Virus record (IMG/VR): IMGVR_UViG_3300009163_000054
Span: 1-49,312 of that record
Direction: 5' to 3' (one strand)
Length of the DNA: 49,312 nucleotides
DNA from: a virus
In this document: positions 21,790-33,700 of the stretch, in pieces
Numbering within the stretch: position 1 is the first letter of the stretch
Layout: each line of letters starts with the position of its first letter
The notes under the pieces: generated by a model
What the model was told of the DNA's origin: nothing
Seen by the model: the letters and a program-made list of their open reading frames with translations, nothing else
Databases searched by the model: none
Position numbers and translations under genes: made by a program

Positions 21790-24700
21790 ATGTCTGACAT
21801 TCCTGGTGATAATTCCAACGATATCCAGATTACAACTGGTATTGATAACAACCTCGCCCAAGGGGTCGCTCAACTAACCCCTGCCTTAAATAGCTTAGCC
21901 GCTCAACTTGTTAAATTATCACAATCCGCAACTAGGAACGTAGATTTATCAAATACTTTAAGCAGAAGTATGGGCTTAAATGTTACCAGTGCTGGTAAAT
22001 TTAAAGCTGAATTAAGTAAATTAATCAATACCCAAGAGCTTTCTGGCCGGGTAATGAGGCAATCAAAGAACGATGCCGACCAATTAGCCGCATCATATAA
22101 GAGATTATCAGCTGCCGCATCTGGGGCATCTGTTCGTTCCTCAGCTCAGTTTGGGCTACAACAAACATCTTCTCATTTGTCAGCTATGACTGCAAATGTC
22201 AAATCATTTGACAAAGCTATTCGTGAAGTAAGAATTGAGCATTTTGCAACAAGGATGCAGCAATCAGGGGCGAGATCTCAGCAAGCCGCCTATAATTTTA
22301 CAAGAAATTTTACTATCCCAATTATTGCTGGGTTTAGGACTGCATTTTTTAACTTTGCTAGATTAGAAACAGAAACTGTTCGTTTAACAAAACTTTTAGG
22401 TAACAACTTTGCTTCAGTAGATAAAAGCGTTAGTGGCATGCAGGCATCTTTGCAAAAAAACAGAGAATATGTTGCCGAAATAGGTCTTGAGTTAGATAAA
22501 ATTACAGCGAAATGGGGAATATCAAGAGTTCTTGTTCAGTCTCTTGCTGGTGATTTTGCTGAATTAGGCATTGTTTCTAAGACTGCTTTGTCTAATCTTG
22601 TTATGTACACTGCCGAAGTTGAAAAACTTGGCAACCTTGATATTGGTGATTCTGCTGAATTTGTTAAAACTATGTATCAAACTATTTTGAGGATAAGAAG
22701 AGATCTTAAAAAGAGTGTTGATATGTCTAATGAGGCTGTATCTGAAGAAGTTTTAGGTCAACTCAGAGGACAAATAGCAATGTTCAACTTGATTGAAAAC
22801 CAAACTACTTTGTCTTTAAAAAACATAGCACAGGCTTTCCCTGAAGTAACTGCTGCGGCTACAAGCTTTGGTTTGTCAATGACTGAAGCCGCAGCAATGA
22901 TTGTGCCTATGGTTGCTGCCGGTTTTCAAGTTGGTGCTTCTGCTAACTCAGTAAAAGTTTCTTTGCAAAGAATGGTTGCAATGACAAAACAAAATACAGA
23001 AATACTTGCTGGATTAAATAAAGAACTGGGACCTGGGTTCCAGATTGCAGCTGGTGTTGGCATGGAAGCAATTCAGCAACTTTCTGATGGTTATGATTTA
23101 TTAAAAAGTAAAAAAGGTGAGCAAGGTGTACTTGAATTATTTAGTCGTCTTTTTGGTGTCCGTCAAGGCCCAAGAATGGAAACTACAGTTCGTCAACTAG
23201 CTTCCTTTCAAAATTCAATAGAGTCAACAACAAAAAAAGGCATATTAAGTCTTAAAGAAATGGAGGCAACTGCTAGCGGAATAAAACTAGATACTAGATC
23301 GTGGGAAAATATAATAACTAGTCAATTAGAAATAAGCGTTAATAACGAATTAAATGCCGCCGGATTAAAGAGTCAAAATATTCAATTAAAAAAGTACGAA
23401 GATCTTTCAAAATTAGCTCGTCTTGCTTCTTTAAGGGGAACTGATGCTGAGATTAAAAGGTCTGACGCAATAAGAAAAGGTCAAATTGCTGCTCAAGATT
23501 TGCTTGAAACCCAGAGCGCTGATGCAGGCGGTCCATCGGGTAGAGATTTCATTTCAAGAACCTCAACAGAAGTTGCAAAAGTTCTTTTGGCTCAAGCTTT
23601 TGATACAAAAAAACTTGCTGAATCTCAATTGGAATTTGAGTTAAAAATTGCTGGTCAAACCTCAGAAGTAACATACAGGAGAGCTAAAGAATCTTTGATG
23701 GGGATGGGCAGAACAATTGTCCCGATCATCAATAGCATATTGACAGGGTTGCTTCCTTCTTTGCAGAAATTACAGCTTTGGTTGTCTAAGAATTCAGAAA
23801 AATTTGGAAAATTCTTTGCTGTTGGAGCATTAGCTTTGGCTGGTATCGGCCCTCTCAAAATGTTGTGGAGCACATTAAAAATATTAGTTGGAACATTAAC
23901 AGGTAGTTTCTTAAAACTATACCAGTTGTTTCAAGTAACTTCTAGTAGTTTCATAACTTTTCAAGAATTATTGATGAACCCAAAACTGCTAAGAGGCAGT
24001 AACCCAGTAATCCAATACATGGATGGGTTTTTAATAAGAAAAAATAAATTTGATAAAGCATTAAGAAAGAAATCTGATTATAGTGGTATATCTATAGCAG
24101 CAAGAGAGGTTCTTGAAGCTGATGCGGGGGCATCAGGTGCTCCTGTTACAAAAAAAATAATTAAGGGAATAGCGGGGTCAACACCAATTACTGCGTCTAC
24201 AGCCAGTTTGTTAATTTCAACAGCTGAGCCTTTGTCTAAAGGTGCAAGAGATATTGCTGATAGCGCGGTCTCTGCACAAAAAGCTATATCGGAAGCTATT
24301 CGGGAAGGTCTATCCAAAGGCGTTGGTCATTTGTTTACGGGTCCAAATGTTTGGGAGGGGCCAAACTATTGGGTAGGGCCTAACTACGGAGCTGGAGGAG
24401 GAATAGGAGGAGGAAAAGGAAAAGGAGGAAAAGACCCTGACACATCAGGGATGAAGGTAACTAAGGCAAAGGCCGCGTCAGATGTTAAAAATGTTGACAT
24501 TCCTCCTCTTACTATCCCCAACCGCATCAACACTCTTAGTACTCTTACACCAAGTCAGTTTGCTAACGAAACTGCTGTTTTCAAAGCTTTTGCTGATCAA
24601 ATTAAATCAGAAGAGCTTGCGGCTGCTCAAGAAGCTGTTGCCGCTCAAAATAATAATGCCGTTCAAGCCGCCACTACTTCTCCGTCAAAAGTTCCCGCCG

Positions 24701-27700
24701 ATGTAAAAAACAAAGTTGTAAAACAAGTTAAAAAATCTACTAAGAAAGTTGGAGAAGCGGTTGCTACGACTGTTGGAGATATATCAAAAGTAGCAGTAGA
24801 AACTGTTTCTGCTACTGGAACAAACTTATCACAAACAATAGCTACCGTTGCAGCTGAAACTAAAGATAATATTAGTAACTCTGTTGCTGAAAGCACTTCA
24901 GCAATTCCTGATTCAAAACCAAAACGAGGGCGGAAGAGAAGGACCGTAGATGTCCCTAACCCTAGTACAGTAACCGCTCCTGTCTCTGATGCTGCTGCTG
25001 AAACTGCTGCAACTGTTCAAACTGTTGCTGCTGAAACTGCTGCAACTGTTCAAACTGTTGCTGCTGAAACTGCTGCAACTGTTCAAACTGTTGCTGCTGA
25101 AACTGCTGCAACTGTTCAAACTGTTGCTGCTCAAAATTCTTCTGCTATTGATACCGCTGCTTCCGAAACTGCTGCTGCTATTAAAATTTCTGCCGCTGAA
25201 ACTTCTGCTGCCATTACAATTACTGATGCTCAAACTGCTGCTTCTCAACCCGTAATTCTTCCTGATTCAAAGCCAAAACGAGGGCGGCCTAGAAAAATTC
25301 CTACTGGTGGATCAGTAACCGCTCCTGTTTCTAATGCTGCCGCTAATGCTGCTTTAATTGTTGCTGATAGTAAAGCGGGAATTGTAGAAAGTGTTGCAGA
25401 AACTAGTAGTCAAGTGAAAAGAGGTGGAACTAGAGGCCGAAATTATAAAAAAGTAATGGTAAGTTGGGCTGACATTATAAAAATGCATGATGATGCAGGG
25501 GTCCAAATTGATGAAGAATTAAGATGGTTGTCTCAATCTACTAAAACTTTTGAAATTACTGAAGCAAAGAGGAATAGTATCCAGAAAAATATTATTGAAA
25601 CAGAAAAGCCATTTATGAGGTTAACAAAAAAAGCACCGTTGCGTGAAGGCTTTGATAGTTCTTTTCAAACAATAGGTGCTATTCCTGGAGCTAAAGGTAG
25701 AGTGCGAGCAGCGGGGTCTGGCGCATCTATAGCGGGGCTAGCGTTTGCAGATAGTAAAGAAGCGCAAATTCAGCCCTTCATGGATGCTTTGGCGGAAGAA
25801 CTTAGAGTTGTTGGTGATAAAACAAAATTAACTTCGTTTTTTGACAATCAAGCAAAGTTTAGGAGTACAGGTCGCAGTAGCGCTGCGAAAGTTAGTAGCT
25901 CATTTGATGTTAATGCTGTTACTAAAAGAATAGCTCCAGTAGAAGACCTTTTTAATCTTTTAGCAACTACTGAAGATGATTTGGTTGAAGCAATTCAGGG
26001 AATTGATATTCATCAAGGCAATCTTGAATATAATGGTGATCTTGTAAAACGTAATTTTTTGGAGGAAGTAAAGAGTAATAAACCTAAACAAAAAGTTAAA
26101 GGGCTACTATCCCTAGCCCTACAAAGAGCCGGAATTGATACTCGTGAATTAACTAGTCAGCATATTGCAATGTCTCAACCTATGTTGATTGATGATGAAG
26201 CTCTTGCAAAAAGAGATGATGGTATCATAAGAAAATGGGTTAGATCTATTACGCGAAAATCAAGAGATGGAAAACTTGTTTTAAAAAAGAGTCTTTTTAG
26301 TAAGCAAGAACTTGATTATCTTGCCGGAGTGCCAGATTTATCAGCTTTTGATTTGACTGAAAGAGAACTTAAAAGGCTTTCAAACAAATTAAGCAAAATG
26401 GGGCCTTCAGCTAGTTTATTACAAGACTATCAAAGAGCAAATCAGCTTCCTGTAACGGATGTATCTAGGGCATCTGATGTAATAAATGCACCTCGCGGTA
26501 AAGATGTGGCAAACCCTAAAGCTGGCAAGGATTCTGGGAAACGATCCGCTAGTAATGCGCGGAACATAATCGCAAAGGCGGTTTATGACGAAAAAGAAGA
26601 TATTAGAATTGCGGCTGCGGCTAAAGAATCTTTAGCTAATCTTTCTCCAGATATTCCGGCGGAAACACCAACTGTTGTTAAACCAAAGAGGGTGCGAGCC
26701 CCTCGGATATCTAAAAGTGCAAAAAAAGCGGTTGAAGATATTTCTAAAAAATTACCTAGAAGTTTAAGTGCCGCTTTTAATCCTCAAACTTTTGGTGATT
26801 TAATAAATCAACAAATTCAAGCTGTTGAGGATGCATTAACTGATGTTAAAGGAAGATTTAAACTTCCTGCTGCAAAAGCTGGAAACATTTCTTCTAGGAT
26901 GAGAGCGAAAATTGTAGAATTAACAAAAAATTCTAAATACGCAGTAAATCTTCCAAATTTATTAGCTACACCAATTTCTGAAATTTCTAATGATATTCTT
27001 AAAAGCATTGACGGTATGGGGAAAGGGTTAGTTGATGACTTGAGTGAGGGTATTAAGAATAAAAAAACTTTCCTTACACCTGAGGGTGCAGGCGAAAGAC
27101 AAGTTGCAACAAGGGGCTGGAAAGCAAGAATTGATAGCGCTTTAGATAAAATTAAAAAAAGTAAAGTCACTCCTACCAAGGCTATAACTGATGGGCTTTT
27201 ATCAAGTGTGTTCCGAGATGCAATGTCGGCTGCAGAAAAAGGCCTGGATGCGGCTGGCGCTGCAGCTGCTGCGGCTACAAGAACAGCGGCGGCAAGTGTC
27301 CCTGGAGCTAACCAACCTACAACACCAAGAGTAAGAACTCCCCGAGGCAAAGCATCAATCCCTCTTGACCCAGCAACTATGCTACCACTTAATCCAGATG
27401 ATCAATTGCAACCAATGAACGTCCGTGCTCCTAAGTCTGTTCCTGTTGTTCAGCCCGCCCTTCCTACTGACGATGTTGCTGCTCAATTAGCCGCAGATAA
27501 AGAAGCCGAAGAAAAGAGACTTCTCCGAAATGCCAATGCAAGAGCAAGAAATCGTGCTAAAAAACTCGCCGCTGAAGCTGCCGCTGCTGAATCTGCTGCT
27601 AAAATTGCTGATGACAAAGCTGTCGTAGAAGAACTAAGGCGTGTTAGAAGAGTTAACAACAGAGCAAGAAAAGATTTGGGTGCGTCTAGGGTAGCTCAAT

Positions 27701-30700
27701 TAACTAAAGTTTCTGCCGCCCAAGTTGCACCACCAGCTGTTAGTTTACAACAAATAATTGATTCTGCAAAAAACCCTTCTTATGTTGATATGTCTTCTGT
27801 TGCTCGGACCATTGACCCTCTTGGCACTTATGCTGATAAGAAAACAGTAAAGCAATCTTTGTCATCTGCTACTAATGCTTTTTCTACAAAAGTAAAATCT
27901 TTAACCCAATCTTTGTCGGGTATTCCTGAAAAAATTTCTGCAAAAGGAAAAGGTGTCGCTGCGGCTCTATCATCTGTTGGCTCCAGTATATCGTCTAAAG
28001 GTAAATCCTTGGTATCCGCAATTGCTAGTAACTCTGCGGCTTTAACAAAAAGAAAAGTTTCATCTATTGGTCGTTCTTTATTGAGAACTGGTGAAAAAAT
28101 AGCTATGAGCCCATTTAGTACCGGAGATATCAATTCCCCGATGGGCCTCTCTAAGCGTGGATACCTTGACCTTATAAATAAAGATATGACTGGTGTTCGC
28201 GGAGCTAAAGGATTAAGAACAGTGCTCGGAAGCAGAGGAGGTGGGGTATTTAGTGGGGTGTCTGGGTCTGGGATGTCCAGATCCGAATTTGAATCTTTTG
28301 GTGAAGGCAGAGTCAGTCAACGAGCTCTAGGCAAAGGCCTTACTGCTAATTTTAATAAAGAAGGAATTATTGAAAGTTTTACAAAAGCTAAAAAAGGTGC
28401 TGAAAGCGTAAATATATCTTTAGCAGAAGGTGAAAAGATTCTTAGGCGAAGATTCTTGCCAGCAGTTAATGGGTTGGATAACATATTTAAATCTAAATCA
28501 GCATCTAGGTATTTCAAATTATCTACGGTAGGGTTTGGGCCGGGTGCAATTTCTGGGTTTAAAGCAATTAGCAAATATGTAAAAGATATCCCCGATAGTC
28601 ATGTTAAAGCTACGAGTGCTGTTGAGGCATTAAAAACAAAGTATACTCAATTGGGTAAAACTGCACCAGGAGCAATAAGGAGATCTGCTGCTTACGCAAA
28701 CTCAATGCTCCCTGTCGGGGACCTCCTTAAAGGTGGAGTATCCAAAATTGCTTCTATATTTACCACAATCATTTCTTTGGTAGTTAAATTTGCTTTCACA
28801 TTCTTACTTATTGCTCCAATCGTTATTCTTGTTGTAGGTTTGCTTGGTAAAATGAAAGAAGCTGTTGGCCGCAATGGCCCTGCTTTCCAAAACCTGAAAG
28901 ACGCTTTGAAGAATGTTAAAGACGCTTTTTATGCTCTTGCTCAACCGTTAATAACTTTATTTTTAGGATTTGCTGGCGTTGAGAACAAAATGCTTGGTCT
29001 TGGAACCGAGGGAGAAAAGGTTGCAGCAGTGTTTTACATATTCTCTAAAGCTATTAAGAGTGCAACTGAAAAGTTCAAAGCTTTTGCAGAAGGTAAAACC
29101 GCTCAGCAGATGATGACTGCTCTTGGCGAAATAACTGTAAGGCTTGTCAATAGATTTATATTACTTGGTGGGGCTATCAAATCTTTGTTTAGTGGTGATA
29201 AGGAAGCGGCTGGAAAGAAATTTAAAGCCTTTTTAGTTTCCATACTTTATGAAATTGTTGCGATAGTCCAAATCATGACTTTGGCTTTGTCCAAAGCATT
29301 TCAAGGTCTGGGTATTGTTATTGAGCCTGTAATTAAGGGTTTAATGTCAGCTTTCAAGGCTTTCTTTTCGTGGTTAATTTCTGCAACGATAGACGCTTCT
29401 AAGTCTATGGGTAAAAGTATCGCCTACGGCTTGGGAGATATGTTGCTGGATGGCATAACTTTAAACAATGGGTCAAAAGTTAAAGATGCTTACTCAGGGA
29501 TTATAAACCCTATTGCAACAACGATAGGCCCGAAGTTAGGTGTTCCTAATACTATTACTGACTCTTCTGCACCAGCCGCTTCTGCTACCGACAAAGGACT
29601 GCTTGATTCAGTGACAGGAATTTCAAAAACAATAGCTGATGGAATATCTGCGGGGATGGGCAAAGGTTCGGAATTCCTCGGTGGTATAAACGAGCAAATT
29701 GCTGCTAAATTTAAAGAATTAACAGGCTTTGACATTAACACCCCTATGGTAAACACAATCAAAGGTGGACTTCCTGAAATACAAGCGGCTATTAAGTATG
29801 TTACTGCCAAATCAGGTGATGTTGCTACTGCTGGTGGTGAATCTCTTGGTTCAAAAATTGCTCAAGGTATTAAGCAAAAAATGCAAGATGTTAAAAAACA
29901 ATTTGCCGATCTACTTTATGGCGGCCTTGACTCTCAGGTTGATAAGGTAATTGACAAATATAAATCTGCAATTGATAAACAAAAAGATATTTTTCTTAAA
30001 GCTTATGATGATCAAATAGCTGGCCTTGATGCGCTAGAAGAAGCTGAGTCTAGTTTGACAGACAAAATGGAATACGAAATTAATCGTAGAGAGAAGATAA
30101 AGAATCGTGAACAAGATTCTGAAAACTATAGAAGAGAAAGAAAACTGGCTGTATATGAAGGCAGGATTGAAGATGTTAGAAGACTTGACCAAGAAGAAGT
30201 TAGAGCCTCAGATGATCATAACAAAGAATTAACTGATTTAGATTTGGGTGAGAACAAGAGACTTTCTGCAGAGCAAAGAGAGATTGTAAAAGCGGCAATT
30301 AATAAGGAAAAACGATTGCAAGAAAAACGATTTGATTCTTTAATTGAAAATTATTCGGAATTGATTGATAAAATTAAAGAAAAAGGTTTTACGACTCAAG
30401 AAGAATTCCAAGCTCTGATGACAGCAATTACTGCTCAAACAGACGCAACAGGCACCGAGATGGCTAAGTCATTTACTGAATCAATGCTGGCGCTACCTGC
30501 CGCTATAGCGGCTGTTAGAGACCAATCAATTCCTTTGTTTGCATCTATTGGTACAACAGCCGTTGGTTCAATTGATGATTTAATAAACAAAGCCAAAACG
30601 AAATTTGGTCTTGAGGCAGATGTAAATAACCCAAGCTCAATGCTGGGTGCTGCTTGGAAACTTGCAAATGGTTCTTCTGATGCTTTTGCTGCCGCTTTTG

Positions 30701-33700
30701 ATTCTACATTGTATGCTAAATATGTAAATGAAGCTTTTGCTGAAGTTGAAAAAGTTACTAAGAGATTGTTTACCCCTGGTGATCCTTTGAATGTTGCGGA
30801 AGCTTGGGAAAATGCTGGCAAATCTGCATTTGCAAAAATACAACAAGAATTGAATAGAGAGTTAATGTTTGATGTAATCATGAAGTCTTTTGCAGACTTT
30901 ATTACAAAGCTAAAGCCAATAGTTGACAAAGTTGTTGCTCAAACAGAAAAAATGAAATCTGCTTTGGAATCGGTAGGTAAAGTTTCTGCGACTCCGGCAC
31001 CTGTTCTTAGTGAAGCATGGCAGAAGTCAACAATGGCACAGATGGGCCAATATGCTACACCTACAACTGGCTTAACCAAAGAAAAAGCGGCTGCAGTAGC
31101 AGCACAAAGTGAACTGGACAGAGCTAAAGCTACTGCATGGATAGGCACTAATTACCCACTTGATGTTAGTGGTATGTTGGACGCTTTACCTTCTTCTGGT
31201 TTGACAAAAAGTGCGCAGTTCCTTGCTCAAAATTGGATAAAACAATATTTGGGCTCTGGTGTTAATCAAACTATCGGCTTAGCCCCATTGCCTATGACCT
31301 TTGCGGGCGCTACTAGATATTTTGGTGGTTATATGAAGAAATATAATATGGGCGGAATGACCGCTTATAATCTTGGTTCATACATAGACAAGCCTTCTAA
31401 TATCGGCGTGCCTGCATTATTGCACGGCGGGGAATATGTAATAAATCATAAAGCTGTTAATAAATTTGGTAAATCAAATCTTGCAGCAATTAATAATCTA
31501 AGACATGGTGGGGATTTGCCTGGGTTTGCTTTAGGCGGTTATGTTGGAAACTTAATGAGTAACAGAATGAGTGGTTACGCAAAAGGTGGGAGTATCCTTA
31601 GACCTCGCGATAAGGTGAGAAAAATAAATTATTCTAAGCCTAGCGATAATGCACAGGGACCTGACGAAAGCACCATTACGGAAGATGGAGCAGTTATTAC
31701 TGCAAAAGGAGTACAAGGTGTTGAAACTAATAAAAATATTACTGGATTACAAATATTTCCAAGTAAAAACCACGGTAAATATGTTATTCCTAACATAACC
31801 ATTAGGTCTGGTAGAAAATATGGTACGCTACTCCACCCTCTTGACTGGGAAGCAATTGCTGATAATGAATCTGGTCAAGATTGGAGAAATAACATAGGTA
31901 GGGTTTCTGAAAATAGTGAGGGGGTCCACGTTGGGCCTTTAAATATTAAAAGGGACAATTGGAAAGCTTTTGGGGGTTTGGAGTTTGGTGATTTTAGTCC
32001 AGGGAAAATTCCTAGTTTTAAAGATCAAATAAAAGTAGCTGAACGCATGTATACTGGCTGGGGCAACACCGACTGGTCAAAAAAGAAAAGATTTCTTGAC
32101 GGTTTTGCATCGGTTTATTTAGGCCAAGTAGCTTTTAAACCACTTTCTGAATTAAGAGCATACGATAAAGCACGTGGTTTTGAAAAAGGCGGGTATGTCG
32201 GTACTGCTGACGCAATGGAGAGAAGAGCGCTCGGTAAGAGCAACGCTCCAGAAAAATCTTTATTTGGAAGAATGAAAGATAATCCTATGGGGTATGCTAA
32301 AGGGTTTGCTAAAGAATTTTTAAGACCAAAAAATCTTTTTCCAATGATTGGTGCTGGAGTCGGAGGTATTTTAGGCTCTATTCTTCCTGGTCCTGGAACT
32401 GTCGCTGGCTCTATAGCTGGTGCGACCATTATGGGTGGAGTTGGTGAAGCTACTGAACAAGCTTATGGCAAGTTTGTATCTAAGACTCGTGAGAGTTTTA
32501 ATGTAGGGAACATTGCTAAAAATGCATTGTTTAGTGGAGTTAGTGATCTTGCTGGAGCTGGTATTGGGAAATTTATATTAAAACCACTTAAAAATTATAC
32601 TAAACCAATACTTGAAGCCAAATTTCCTGGGGTTGGAACATATCTTGAAGGCCAAATTGCTAGACCATTATTAAATCTTTTTAAGCAACCTGGGCTTAAG
32701 GCATTTGATCCTAGCACATTGAATCCGGATAATATTATTGATATGGTACCAAAACAATCCGATTTGCTACCTGCCCTAGGAAGCCCGCCAAAGAGATTAG
32801 CGCTCCCTAAGGGTACAGGCCGTACTGTTGTAAAATTTAATGGCCCAGATATGGAAGCTGATGCACCTAACATTCGTCGTGCTTTTTTTGGAGAAGGCGG
32901 AGCTTTTGATAAACAAGTTCTTGAACTTTTTGATGAGTTAGATACAATTACATCGGGTACACACAGAAGTTTGCGAACTCCAATCCGAAGAGATCTGTTA
33001 AAAGCACAATTGCAAATTAAGGGCTTAATACCTAAATTAACACAAAGCCCGGAAGAATCTTACGCTTATAATAAAATGATAGATGAAATATTGGGTGTTG
33101 GAAATAATTACACAGGCACCGCCTCCGCTGGCTACAAAGAGATGTTGGAAAGTCTAGATCTCTCCGCCATGATAGATAATCCATTTTTTAGCCCAGTTGA
33201 TGACATAGCGTCCAATGTGCCTAGTCAGAAACCACCAATATCTCGTTCTTCTGATCCAAGAGAAATCTTACAATCTTCAGAGGTTTCAGAATTCCAAGCT
33301 CTGATGAGAAAGAATGCATCGCAACTTGCTGAAATTATGAGGACTAAAGGAATGGAAGAACTTTCTCTTATGGCTAGTTCTCGCGGCATTAGTTCAGAAA
33401 AGAGTGGATGGTTATCAGAGTACATAGAACTGCTCTTGCCAATGAGAAATCAACCACTTGATTTAATTAGGGAGTTTGGGCCAGAATCACCGTGGAAAAC
33501 CGCCAAGAATCTTCAAAACATATTTGCTATGAAAATAGCAGAACAAATGCGCCTATCGCCAAAGCAACTTGGGCCAGGCGGTTTGAGTGGTGGCGCTCTT
33601 GTACCATATAAGCCTTTTCAACCTGGTTCACTTAATTTAAATGAATTAACGCTACAAAGCTCAGCAAACGATCCAGTATTTGCAGGCGCAAGAACATTTG

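Noticed and set aside
24905-25300. TMP divided into two genes by the low-complexity region
   Set aside because: The frame is continuous with no stop, and no internal ribosome binding site and ATG pair stands out; the repeats encode a consistent protein pattern.
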